Below are positions 17,821 to 26,664 of a stretch of DNA of 64,000 bases, one piece after another. Below the pieces are notes generated by a model, which worked only from the letters and a program-made list of their open reading frames with translations, did not search any database and was not told the DNA's origin. Made by a program: the position numbers and the translations under genes. The first letter of the stretch is position 1. Each line of letters opens with the position of its first letter. Where the stretch lies: the NCBI RefSeq assembly GCF_012396585.1, contig NZ_JAAXPR010000009.1:1-64000 (forward strand), written 5' to 3'. This DNA is from Streptococcus ovuberis (GTDB lineage Bacteria; Bacillota; Bacilli; Lactobacillales; Streptococcaceae).

Positions 17821-19080
17821 ATGTATTTGCTTTATGTTGGCTTAACCCATAAGCAGACCCCATTTTCGCTATTAGAAAAGGTACATTTCTCTGATCAAGA
17901 ACAAGAAGAAGCCCTGTTACGCCTCAAGCGGGAAAAAAGTGTGCTGGAAGATGTTATCATATCAACCTGCAATCGAACGGAGCTTTACCTAGTGGTGGAT
18001 CAGTTGCATACTGGACGTTATTATGCCAAACATTTTTTGGCCAATTGGTTTCAGCTTCCAGTGGAAGAACTGGAACCCTATCTAGTGATGAAGGAGGCTG
18101 ACACTGTTTTAGAACATTTGCTTCGGGTCTCAGTCGGCTTGGAATCTAAGATTTTGGGGGAAACCCAGATTTTAGGTCAGGTCAAACGCGCCTTTCAGCG
18201 TGCTAAGGAGGTTGGCACGACGGGCATGATGCTCAACGAAGTGGCTAGACGTGTCATTACCTTTGCCAAACGGATGCATGAGGTCTATCGGATTAATGCC
18301 CGCCCTATATCTATTGGACTAACAGCTATGCAAACACTCGAAGATTCTGGTTTTGATGTAGCAGATAAGCAGATTGCTATCGTTGGTCTGGGAGAAATTG
18401 GTCAACTGGTGACCAAGTATGCCCTTCAAAAAGACTTTGGATCGATTGTTTTGGTCAACAGGACGCTGGCTAAGGCGGAGCCTTTTTTGACGGATCAGCG
18501 GGTAGTAGCTCACAGGTTTGAGCAGTTGGAAGAGGCTGTTGCCCAGGCTGATATCGTTTTTTCAGCAGTTAAGACCAGTGACTATATTATATTTCCACAT
18601 ATGCTTAAGCCAGGGGCCATTGTGTTTGACCTCTGTCTGCCACGGACAGTTCATGCGGGGACTGCCCTCAAGCTTTATACCATTGAGCACCTCACCAACC
18701 AGCTGGATGCCTACCAGGAGGAGCGCCAGCGAATTGCGCAGCAAATGACCCTAGAGATCGCTAAAGAGTTGCTTGCTTTTGATGATTGGCGCCAGCAGTT
18801 GGGGATCGTTCCCTTGATTCAGGAGATTCGTGAGAAAGGGTTACGCATACAGGCTGCTGCTATGGAGAGTCTGCAGCGCAAATTGCCTGATTTGACCGAG
18901 CGTGAGCAAAAGCAGATTTCTAAGCACATGAAAGGGATTGTCAACCAGTTGATTAAGGAGCCGATTTTGCAGCTCAAAGAGATGGCTGTCGGGGACAATT
19001 CCACCTATGACATTGCCTTGATTTGTAAGATTTTCGGCTTGATGCAGGAAGAGATTGGAGGAAGTGATGAAGACCATTAA
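17821..19080 (+). CDS. hemA: Glutamyl-tRNA reductase
   Basis: HemA reduces glutamyl-tRNA(Glu) to glutamate-1-semialdehyde, the first step of C5 tetrapyrrole synthesis. The 419-residue protein keeps the catalytic Cys50 in STCNRTELY. It also has GETQILGQVKRAF and the NADPH-binding VGLGEIGQLV. Most streptococci make no haem; with only uroporphyrinogen-level hem genes here, its product must feed the corrin route. Confidence 0.95.
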   Translation: MYLLYVGLTHKQTPFSLLEKVHFSDQEQEEALLRLKREKSVLEDVIISTCNRTELYLVVDQLHTGRYYAKHFLANWFQLPVEELEPYLVMKEADTVLEHLLRVSVGLESKILGETQILGQVKRAFQRAKEVGTTGMMLNEVARRVITFAKRMHEVYRINARPISIGLTAMQTLEDSGFDVADKQIAIVGLGEIGQLVTKYALQKDFGSIVLVNRTLAKAEPFLTDQRVVAHRFEQLEEAVAQADIVFSAVKTSDYIIFPHMLKPGAIVFDLCLPRTVHAGTALKLYTIEHLTNQLDAYQEERQRIAQQMTLEIAKELLAFDDWRQQLGIVPLIQEIREKGLRIQAAAMESLQRKLPDLTEREQKQISKHMKGIVNQLIKEPILQLKEMAVGDNSTYDIALICKIFGLMQEEIGGSDEDH

Positions 19081-19975
19081 GGTTGGTACTAGACAGAGCC
19101 AACTGGCCATGACCCAGACCCAACAGGTGGTGGATCGGCTCTTGGCGCATTACCCAGAGGTGAGCATTGAGTTGGTGCCCTATAAAACGACTGGTGATCG
19201 TCTAGTTCATGTTAGCTTGCAAGAAATAGGTGGTAAAGGGGTCTTTGTCAAGGATATTGAGCAGGCTCTTTTGGATGGGGTGATCGACCTAGCCGTGCAT
19301 AGTCTTAAGGATATGCCTGCTCGTTTGGCTCCGGGCTGTTGTCTGGCGGCCATTCCTGAGCGTGAGGATGTCAGAGACTGTCTCATTTTTAGTCAAGCGG
19401 GACTGAGCCTTGAGACCTTACCAGCAGGTGCAGTTATTGGTACTAGCAGCTTGAGGCGACAGGCACAGTTAAAAGCCTTACGACCAGATTTGGTATTTAG
19501 TCCTCTGAGGGGCAATATTGACAGCAGGATCAAGAAGGTTCAGGAGGGTCAGTACGATGCCATTGTTTTAGCCATGGCTGGGCTCAATCGTATGGGCTGG
19601 ACCAGTAAAGATAAGGGCTTGTATCTGGAGCCTTTGACCACAACGGCTTGCTTACCAGCTATTTCTCAGGGTGCTCTTGGGATTGAGTGCCGTGAAGATG
19701 ACCTGGCCTTACGTCAGCTTTTAGGTATCCTTCATGATGAGGTGACAGCCAGCTGTGTCGGACTAGAGCGAGAGGTTCTGGGCTTGATGGCGGCTGACTG
19801 CACCTTCCCGATTGGTGCACTAGCGACTCCTCTTGCAGACGGTTATGACTTGCAGGTTATGTTAGCAGACAAGGAGCAGCGTTGCTGTCGTGTCCGTGTC
19901 GCTGGTGCGGGTGTTGATTTAGCTGAGCAAGCTGTTGCAGACTTGACAAGACAAGGAGCTGTTGGCATAAGATGA
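19067..19975 (+). CDS. hemC: Hydroxymethylbilane synthase (porphobilinogen deaminase)
   Basis: HemC polymerises four porphobilinogens. ATG 19067 follows GGAGG and yields 302 residues (MKTIKVGTRQSQLAM). The start overlaps the end of hemA. The dipyrromethane cofactor Cys is Cys245 in ADCTFPIGA; more usual sequence is GGCxxPIGA, so the flanking residues have drifted. HSLKDMPA and GTSSLRRQAQL are present. Confidence 0.94.
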   Translation: MKTIKVGTRQSQLAMTQTQQVVDRLLAHYPEVSIELVPYKTTGDRLVHVSLQEIGGKGVFVKDIEQALLDGVIDLAVHSLKDMPARLAPGCCLAAIPEREDVRDCLIFSQAGLSLETLPAGAVIGTSSLRRQAQLKALRPDLVFSPLRGNIDSRIKKVQEGQYDAIVLAMAGLNRMGWTSKDKGLYLEPLTTTACLPAISQGALGIECREDDLALRQLLGILHDEVTASCVGLEREVLGLMAADCTFPIGALATPLADGYDLQVMLADKEQRCCRVRVAGAGVDLAEQAVADLTRQGAVGIR

Positions 19976-20682
19976 CCAAGATCGTGATAATAACTAGAGA
20001 GCAGGCTCTTGCCACAGACCTTGAGCAGCGCTTGGTTGCTCAAGGCTATACGGTGGCTCATCTGCCCTTAATCGCCTGTGCTGCTAATCCTATTCCAGAA
20101 AGGGTCTTACAAGTAGTGCCTCTTGCGGATTGGGTCTTTTTCACCAGTGCTGTTGCCGCAGAGTGTTTTCAGGCTTGTCTTCGCCCCCATCATCGCATTG
20201 CAACGATTGGTTCTCAGACCAGCAAGGCAGTGGAGGCGCTTGGTTATCCGATTACTTTTGAAGCGAAAGGGAATTATGCCCGTGATTTTTTGGAGGAATG
20301 GCTGGCGCTTGGCCTGTCTAGGCAGACCATTCTCTTGCCTCAGAGTAGCCTGTCCAATCCCTTGATGGCTGAGGTCTTGGTAGAGCAGGGGCATGAGGTC
20401 TTGGCCTTTCCCATGTACGAGACCAGACCTAATGTTGCGGGTCAATCACAAGTATCAGCCTATCTTGAACAGCCAGAGGTGATTTGGACCTTTGCTAGTC
20501 CATCGGCTTGGGAGAGTTTTTATCAAGTGGCGACTCGTTTACCAGAAACCCATGAGGTTGTTGTCATCGGTACGAGCACGGCTCAAGCCGTTCAGGCAGA
20601 TGGTGTTCCAGTAACCGCCATGCCTGTATTTCCCAGTGTTGAACAGATGGTTCAACTGATTATTGACAGAAGGAGAGTCTAA
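19972..20682 (+). CDS. hemD: Uroporphyrinogen-III synthase (stand-alone)
   Basis: HemD cyclises hydroxymethylbilane with inversion of ring D. The 236-residue protein shows the loosely conserved two-lobed family pattern: ITREQA near the start, DWVFFTSAVAAECF, and a C-terminal VVVIGTSTAQAVQADG. The start overlaps the hemC stop and hemB follows by three bases. A second HemD domain is fused to CobA at 9875. Confidence 0.85.
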   Translation: MTKIVIITREQALATDLEQRLVAQGYTVAHLPLIACAANPIPERVLQVVPLADWVFFTSAVAAECFQACLRPHHRIATIGSQTSKAVEALGYPITFEAKGNYARDFLEEWLALGLSRQTILLPQSSLSNPLMAEVLVEQGHEVLAFPMYETRPNVAGQSQVSAYLEQPEVIWTFASPSAWESFYQVATRLPETHEVVVIGTSTAQAVQADGVPVTAMPVFPSVEQMVQLIIDRRRV

Positions 20683-20685
20683 CAG

Positions 20686-21663
20686 ATGTTCACTAGACAC
20701 CGCCGTTTAAGGCGTTCATCAGCCCTAAGAGACTTGGTCAGAGAGACAGAGTTAAGGACGGATGACCTGATTTACCCCCTTTTTATTAAGGAAGGCTTAA
20801 GCCAGAAGCAAGAGGTTTCCTCGATGCCAGGTGTTTTTCAACTGCCTTTGGCAGAGGCGATTGCAGAGGTTGAGGAAGCTAGTCGATTGGGAATAAAGGC
20901 CATCATGCTCTTTGGTATTCCTGAGCAAAAAGATGCCATCGGTAGTCAAGCTTCGGCACCAGATGGCATTGTTCAGCAAGCGCTTAGATCTTTAAAAGCG
21001 GCCTGTCCAGAGGTTTTGTTAATTGCTGATACCTGCCTCTGTGAATTTACCAATCATGGTCACTGTGGTGTTCTGGATGGGGAAGAGGTTGATAATGACC
21101 GCTCCTTGGAGCGCTTGGTTGATGTGGCTGTTAGTCAGGCCAAAGCGGGAGCAGATATTATTGCTCCTTCAAATGCTATGGATGGTTATGTTGCAGCTAT
21201 TCGTCAGGGCTTAGATCAGGCTGGTTATACCCATATCCCGATCATGTCTTATGCCGTGAAATTTGCGTCAAGTTTTTATGGCCCCTTCCGTGACGCTGGT
21301 GAGAGTGCTCCAGCTTTTGGTGATCGCAAAACCTACCAGATGGATCCAGCCAATCGGCTAGAGGCCTTGCGTGAGGCAGCGAGTGATGAGCGTGAGGGGG
21401 CTGACTTTCTCATGGTTAAACCAGCTCTGCCCTTTTTAGACGTCATTAGAGAAGTTAGACAGCAAACGGCCTTACCCTTGGTAGCTTATCATGTCAGTGG
21501 TGAGTATGCGATGATTAAGGCAGCAGCTCAAGCAGGGTGGCTTGATGAAGCAGCAGTGGTCAAAGAAAGCTTGACCAGCATTAAGCGGGCAGGTGCAGAT
21601 CTCATCATCACCTATTTTGCCAAGCAAATCGCCCAAGAGTGGCAGACAAAGGAGGACAGATGA
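20686..21663 (+). CDS. hemB: Porphobilinogen synthase (delta-aminolaevulinate dehydratase)
   Basis: HemB condenses two aminolaevulinates. The 325-residue protein has the cysteine-rich zinc motif [14 protein letters not shown] and the two Schiff-base lysine regions [17 protein letters not shown] and [10 protein letters not shown]. Its final codons overlap hemL by a few bases. Confidence 0.96.
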   Translation: MFTRHRRLRRSSALRDLVRETELRTDDLIYPLFIKEGLSQKQEVSSMPGVFQLPLAEAIAEVEEASRLGIKAIMLFGIPEQKDAIGSQASAPDGIVQQALRSLKAACPEVLLIADTCLCEFTNHGHCGVLDGEEVDNDRSLERLVDVAVSQAKAGADIIAPSNAMDGYVAAIRQGLDQAGYTHIPIMSYAVKFASSFYGPFRDAGESAPAFGDRKTYQMDPANRLEALREAASDEREGADFLMVKPALPFLDVIREVRQQTALPLVAYHVSGEYAMIKAAAQAGWLDEAAVVKESLTSIKRAGADLIITYFAKQIAQEWQTKEDR

Positions 21664-22946
21664 ACCTAGAGCAATCTCAGCAAGCCTTTGAGGCAGCTAA
21701 GCAAATTTTCCCTGGTGGGGTCAATAGTCCTGTACGTGCTTTTGGAGCTGTTGGGGGAACACCGCGCTTTATCGACCGTGCTAAGGGGGCTTACCTCTAC
21801 GATGTTGATGGGAACCGCTACATTGATTATGTGCTATCCTGGGGACCGATGATTTTGGGACATGCTCATGATGAGGTGCTACAAGCGGTCAAGGATAGTG
21901 TCGATAAGGGAACCAGTTATGGAGCACCTAGCCCCTTGGAAACCCGCCTAGGACAACTGCTCAAGGCACGCTTGCCCTATCTTGAGCGGTTAAGGATGGT
22001 GAGCTCAGGGACAGAAGCGACGATGAGTGCTATTCGCTTGGCGAGAGGAGTGACCAAACGGGATAAAATAATCAAATTTATCGGCTGCTATCATGGCCAT
22101 AGCGATGCCTTCTTGGTGGCGGCTGGATCTGGCTTGGCCACTTTTGGGCAACCTAATTCTCCAGGTGTGCCGATAGGCACAGCGGCAGACACCATCACGT
22201 TGCCTTATAATGATCGTGAAGCGCTTAAGGCTTGTTTTGAGGCTCATGGTCAGGACATTGCAGGTCTGATTATTGAGGGGATTGCTGGCAATATGGGCCT
22301 CATCCCAGCAGATGAAGCCTTTATAAAGGATTGTCGTGAACTGACCAGACAATACGGTGCCCTCTTCATTCTCGATGAGGTGATGACTGGTTTTCGTGCC
22401 CACTATGGCGGTGCAGCTGCTGTTTATGGGATTGAACCCGATCTAGTGTGTTTGGGCAAGGTGGTCGGTGGCGGCTTTCCTATGGCGGTTTTTGGGGGTA
22501 AAAAAGTCTACATGGATCAGATTGCTCCACTGGGAGCCGTGTATCAGGCGGGGACCCTGTCTGGCAACCCGATTGCGATGACGGCCGGCTATGAAACCTT
22601 ATCCCGTTTAAGCCCAGAGCTCTTTGACCAGATGGAACAGCAGGTTAAAATCCTTTGCCAAGGACTGCGAGAGCTGGCGGCAAAACATCAGGTTCCGATG
22701 CAGGTTGTTCATCGAGGGACCATGTTCGGCTTTTTCTTTAATGACCAGCCTGTTCGTCAGTTTTCTGATGCGGCGGAAAGCGATCATGACCTCTTTGCTA
22801 AAGTTCACCAAGGGCTGTTAAAGCGTGGGATTTATTTAGCGCCTTCACAATACGAGGCCAATTTTATCTCTGCAGCCCATAGTCCAGAAGATATTGAAGA
22901 AACCCTAGTAGCCTTTGATCAGGTGTTAGGAGATTGCCATGGCTAA
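21660..22946 (+). CDS. hemL: Glutamate-1-semialdehyde 2,1-aminomutase
   Basis: HemL converts glutamate-1-semialdehyde to 5-aminolaevulinate with PLP. ATG 21660 follows GGAGG and gives 428 residues. The PLP lysine is Lys267 in [23 protein letters not shown] near the start and [16 protein letters not shown] are family signatures. An upstream in-frame start at 21639 lies within hemB. Confidence 0.95.
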   Translation: MNLEQSQQAFEAAKQIFPGGVNSPVRAFGAVGGTPRFIDRAKGAYLYDVDGNRYIDYVLSWGPMILGHAHDEVLQAVKDSVDKGTSYGAPSPLETRLGQLLKARLPYLERLRMVSSGTEATMSAIRLARGVTKRDKIIKFIGCYHGHSDAFLVAAGSGLATFGQPNSPGVPIGTAADTITLPYNDREALKACFEAHGQDIAGLIIEGIAGNMGLIPADEAFIKDCRELTRQYGALFILDEVMTGFRAHYGGAAAVYGIEPDLVCLGKVVGGGFPMAVFGGKKVYMDQIAPLGAVYQAGTLSGNPIAMTAGYETLSRLSPELFDQMEQQVKILCQGLRELAAKHQVPMQVVHRGTMFGFFFNDQPVRQFSDAAESDHDLFAKVHQGLLKRGIYLAPSQYEANFISAAHSPEDIEETLVAFDQVLGDCHG

Positions 22947-23523
22947 ACTTGTATTGGTGACGGGCGGTGCCCGCAGTGGCAAATCTGCCTTTGCAGAGGC
23001 AGCGCTTTGGGACAAGCCTGATGTCTGTTATTTGGCGACAGGTCTGTCTCGACAGGACGATCCAGACTGGCAAGAGCGTGTCCGCCTGCACCAGCAACGG
23101 CGTCCTGAGGCCTGGGTGACCCATGAACAATACGCTGGTCTAGGGGATTGGTTGCGTGGAGCTAGTCACCGCAACTATTTATTGGACTGTGTGACCATGT
23201 TGACCACAAACGTTCTTTTTGATACTGTGGCAGCCCAATGGCCAGATAAGGTCACTCTTGATGAGACCTGCTTTTTGAGTCGTACCGAACAGGCGCAACT
23301 GTTGGAGCAACTCCTGTCAGAGTGGCAGTCGATTATTGCTAGCCTGCGTGATAAAGATGGCGAGGTCTACATTGTGACCAATGAAATTGGGCTAGGGATT
23401 GTCCCAGATACGCCCTTGGGTCGGTATTTCAGGGATGTTCTTGGACAGGTTAACCAATTTTTAGCGAAGGAGGCAAGCGAGGTCTACCTAGTTATCTGTG
23501 GCCTTGCCCAGCGACTCAAATGA
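22939..23523 (+). CDS. cobU: Adenosylcobinamide kinase / guanylyltransferase
   Basis: CobU phosphorylates adenosylcobinamide and transfers GMP from GTP. The 194-residue protein has the P-loop [14 protein letters not shown], the YLATGL and [10 protein letters not shown] segments carrying the guanylylated histidine region, and [11 protein letters not shown]. It overlaps hemL by eight bases and cobS by four. Confidence 0.93.
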   Translation: MAKLVLVTGGARSGKSAFAEAALWDKPDVCYLATGLSRQDDPDWQERVRLHQQRRPEAWVTHEQYAGLGDWLRGASHRNYLLDCVTMLTTNVLFDTVAAQWPDKVTLDETCFLSRTEQAQLLEQLLSEWQSIIASLRDKDGEVYIVTNEIGLGIVPDTPLGRYFRDVLGQVNQFLAKEASEVYLVICGLAQRLK

Positions 23524-24239
23524 TTTCAGCCCTGATTATCTATACGCAATTTTTTAGTCGTTTGGTGATTAACAAGTCTGTTGACTTGGAGCATTTACGA
23601 AAAGGTGTCCCCTACCTGTCCCTCTTTGGGTTATTACTGGGGTGCTTGACAGGAGGTGCCTATGCCCTCTTGGTGCTCGTGTTACCAGGTCCGATCGCTT
23701 GGGTCTTGAGCTTCGTCATTGATGTGCTCTTGACAGGGGGCTTTCATTTGGATGGCTTGGCTGATATGGCTGATGGGCTCTTTTCTTCCCGACATAAGGA
23801 ACGGATGCTAGAGATTATGAAGGATAGCCGCATTGGCAGTAATGGGGTGCTGGCCTTGCTTCTTTATTACGCTCTAATGCTGATGAGCTACTCCTATCTA
23901 CCAGAACCCAAGTGGTTACTCATTGCCTGCCTATCGATGATTGGCAAGGCTGGATTGGCTCTCCAACTCTATCAGATGACCTATGCACGTAGCAGTGGGG
24001 GGAGTGGGCAATTCTTTGCTGGAACACGTACACGGGATATTGCTCTGGCGCAGGTCTTGCCGATCCTTGTGCTTTATCTCGGTTTTGGTCCCAAGGGCTT
24101 GTTGGCCTACCTTCTAGTTTTGGTCGGTGCTATCTTTTACCGATGGTTTGTTTATCGAAAAATTGATGGGCACACTGGCGACACTCTCGGTGCTTTTGTG
24201 GAAATTGCCCACATGCTTTTAGTGATAGGATTGATGTGA
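23520..24239 (+). CDS. cobS: Adenosylcobinamide-GDP ribazoletransferase (cobalamin synthase)
   Basis: CobS is an integral membrane enzyme that joins adenosylcobinamide-GDP to alpha-ribazole. The 239-residue protein has about six hydrophobic segments. The family core GGFHLDGLADMADGLFSS is followed by DSRIGSNG. It overlaps cobU and cobC by four bases each. The alpha-ribazole phosphate precursor requires CobT, which is not in the window. Confidence 0.94.
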   Translation: MISALIIYTQFFSRLVINKSVDLEHLRKGVPYLSLFGLLLGCLTGGAYALLVLVLPGPIAWVLSFVIDVLLTGGFHLDGLADMADGLFSSRHKERMLEIMKDSRIGSNGVLALLLYYALMLMSYSYLPEPKWLLIACLSMIGKAGLALQLYQMTYARSSGGSGQFFAGTRTRDIALAQVLPILVLYLGFGPKGLLAYLLVLVGAIFYRWFVYRKIDGHTGDTLGAFVEIAHMLLVIGLM

Positions 24240-24829
24240 TGACCCTTTATATGATGCGACACGGTGAAACGGATTATAATGCCCAGCGACGCTTTTATGG
24301 CAGTAGTGATGTTCCACTCAATGCCAAAGGACGACAGCAAGCCATTGCCATGGCAGAGCAGGTAGTAGCTGTCCCTATAGAGCGCGTTTATGTCAGCTCC
24401 CTCAGGCGCACACAAGAGACTGCAGAGCTGGTCTTTGGAGGAGCCTACGCTCTTGAGGTGGTTAAGGATTGGGATGAAAAGGGCTTTGGGGCCTGGGAAG
24501 GGCTGACCGCAGACCAAATCGAAGCTGCCTATCCTAGCCAGTGGCTCGCTTGGTTAGAACGTCCTTTTGACGTTACCCCTCCAGCAGCCGAACCCTTTCA
24601 TCAGTTTAGAGAACGCGTTCAAGCCGCTGCACGCGCTTTGAACCTAGGGGCATCTAGTGCCTCAGTGGCTATCGTTGGTCACTTGGGGGTCTTGCGCCTC
24701 TTATATCAAGAACTGGTTGACCCAGCAGCTGTATTTTGGGAGATTGACTTTCCTCAAGGTCAGGTCATTTGCCTCCATCAGGACGACAAGGGACAGTGGT
24801 CGTGTCAGAGCTTGGCTGGAGTAAACTAG
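24236..24829 (+). CDS. cobC: Alpha-ribazole phosphatase (histidine phosphatase family)
   Basis: CobC removes the phosphate of alpha-ribazole-5'-phosphate or of adenosylcobalamin-5'-phosphate. The 197-residue protein has the phosphohistidine motif MMRHGETDYN and the second histidine in IVGHLGVLRLL. Assignment to CobC rather than a generic phosphoglycerate-mutase-like enzyme rests on the overlap with cobS. It is the last gene of the cluster; no clear terminator follows. Confidence 0.88.
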   Translation: MMTLYMMRHGETDYNAQRRFYGSSDVPLNAKGRQQAIAMAEQVVAVPIERVYVSSLRRTQETAELVFGGAYALEVVKDWDEKGFGAWEGLTADQIEAAYPSQWLAWLERPFDVTPPAAEPFHQFRERVQAAARALNLGASSASVAIVGHLGVLRLLYQELVDPAAVFWEIDFPQGQVICLHQDDKGQWSCQSLAGVN

Positions 24830-25535
24830 AGGTGCAATCCTTACTCGGGAAACCTGTGTGACCAACGTATGACGCTTAGTGGTTGGCTGCTATTCCCTGA
24901 CCATCTCAACGAGCTATCCTGAACAGGCCTGCTCACCTTATTTTGCAGGCTCTACGGTGAATTGGCGCGTGTTGTCTAGTCAGTTTAAGCCGTAAAAGAT
25001 CGAGAGTTATTAGCTCATTCCAACATCCTTCAATCAGCTTATTGTGTTGTTTGAGGTGGTGGTTAATCAGTCATTGAATAGCACTAAAGTGCCTGATAAC
25101 TGGTGTGGAGTAATGCTGGAATGAACAAAACACGTCCATCGTTGCTCTGATAATTAACTGATTAAATAAATTGAAGCTGGGACGATTTGCTATCCAAGCG
25201 TTTCGAATATTACGATGACAAGGATAAGATGAGTTCGGTTGACCGAGCCTTGTCCTTATTTAGGGGCGCTAGCCCCTCAATTGCCCAACGGATAAAACGT
25301 TGATTCTATCAGTTTTTGACCTAGAAAACATAGGAAAAGCTCGTTTTTAGGGCTCCCCTTTAGCCGTTAACGTCAACCGATCTGAAGATAGGGTTTGTTT
25401 TGACGACACCACAAGTGATGGTATCAGTCTCACTAAAGATCTAAACGATCATGTATCGCATAACACCTAAAAAGGCCTAATCATCAGCGGTCATTTTGGT
25501 GCTTTTAGATTAGTTTCAAAAAAGGAGAAGATGAG
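24830..25535. other. Gene-free 706-bp stretch with nested inverted repeats
   Basis: No open frame of note and no recognised RNA family is seen. Paired segments are TCATTCCA/TGGAATGA (near 25017 and 25120), TTAATCAGT/ACTGATTAA (25063-25071, 25157-25165) and TCGGTTGAC/GTCAACCGA (25235-25243, 25372-25380). A hairpin at about 25220-25259 has a 9-bp outer stem with one G-U pair and an inner TCGG-TTGA-CCGA. A GGGGC-GCTA-GCCCC hairpin follows. No convincing promoter was found for the following operon. The stretch could be a long structured leader or eroded DNA. Confidence 0.45.
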
Positions 25536-26651
25536 ATGTTTGATAAGATTCAAGACCAAGTTCCTATTGGTCAAGGCTTAAAGACCCGCAATCGTGTGGT
25601 TTTAGCTCCGATGACCCTCAGTGCTTGTGAGCCTGGTGGTTATGTTTCGCAAGCCGATATTGATTTTTATGAGCGGCGCTCCTTATCGGCAGGTCTCTTG
25701 ATTACAGGTAGTGCCTATGTTCACCCGCAAGGGCAAGCCTTTGCGGATAGCTTCAGTGCTGCTGAAGATGACAAGATTGAAGGACTCTCGCGACTCGCTC
25801 AAGCCATGAAAAAAAATGGCTCCCTGGCTATTTTACAGCTCTACCACGGAGGGCGCATGGTAGCGCCTCACTTGATTGAGGGACAGCCAGTGGCACCAAG
25901 TGCTGTCAAGGCTGAGCACGGCTATGTTGCTGAGCCTCGTGCCTTAAAGCATCAGGAGGTAGAGGCTGTTTTAGAAGCCTTTTTGGCAGCTACCAGACGT
26001 GCCATTGCAGCAGGTTTTGATGGTGTGGAGCTACATGGTGCCAATACCTACCTCATCCAGCAATTTTTCTCTCCCCATTCCAATCACCGTCGCGATAAAT
26101 GGGGGGGCAGCCTCAATAACCGGATGCGATTTGCTAAAACCCTCTTGAAAAAGACCAAGCAGTTGGCTAAGCAAGCTGGCCGTCCTTTTCTTGTCGGCTA
26201 CCGTTTCTCTCCTGAGGAGATTGAGGAGCCAGGGATTACCTTGGCAGATAGCCTCCAGCTGCTGGAACAATTGATTACTCTAGAGGTTGATTACCTCCAT
26301 ATATCGGCTAGTGCGGCTTTTCGCCCGTCTTTACGGCAAAAAGAAGCAGGCCCGCCGATTCTTCTTGACATTGTTAAGAAAATTAGAGATCGTGTCCCAC
26401 TCATTGCAGTCGGAGCGATCCAGACAAGGCAGGATGCTCAGGCTGTTTTAGATGCTGGTGTGCCCTTGGTGTCCTTGGGGAGAGCCTTGCTCCTAGACCC
26501 TGATTGGACTGCCAAAGTCACAAGCGAAGAGGCGACTGACCTCATTACGGTTTATCGCGATGATTTACAGGAGCACCTCAAGTTACCAACCTCCTTTGTT
26601 GAAGACTTGAGAGATTACTTAGAAAATACTTATGAAGACCACCATATTTAG
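25536..26651 (+). CDS. Old Yellow Enzyme-like NADH:flavin oxidoreductase
   Basis: This is a 371-residue FMN TIM-barrel oxidoreductase. It has NRVVLAPMTL near the start, LQLYHGGRM, VELHGANTYLIQQFFSPHSNHRRDKWGG, and the phosphate-binding end IAVGAIQTRQDAQ..VSLGRALL. It lacks the C-terminal iron-sulphur and second dinucleotide domains of 2,4-dienoyl-CoA reductases. AAAGGAG precedes the ATG. It lies 13 bp before the metal-transporter lipoprotein gene, so it is probably the first gene of that operon. Substrate unknown. Confidence 0.85.
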   Translation: MFDKIQDQVPIGQGLKTRNRVVLAPMTLSACEPGGYVSQADIDFYERRSLSAGLLITGSAYVHPQGQAFADSFSAAEDDKIEGLSRLAQAMKKNGSLAILQLYHGGRMVAPHLIEGQPVAPSAVKAEHGYVAEPRALKHQEVEAVLEAFLAATRRAIAAGFDGVELHGANTYLIQQFFSPHSNHRRDKWGGSLNNRMRFAKTLLKKTKQLAKQAGRPFLVGYRFSPEEIEEPGITLADSLQLLEQLITLEVDYLHISASAAFRPSLRQKEAGPPILLDIVKKIRDRVPLIAVGAIQTRQDAQAVLDAGVPLVSLGRALLLDPDWTAKVTSEEATDLITVYRDDLQEHLKLPTSFVEDLRDYLENTYEDHHI

Positions 26652-26664
26652 AAAGAAGGTTACG

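Noticed and set aside
24832..24870. Cobalamin-riboswitch-like bases after cobC
   Set aside because: Only short pieces (GGTGCAATCC, GG..CC, TGTGTGA) match the consensus, spacing is wrong, and no upstream half or terminator was found.
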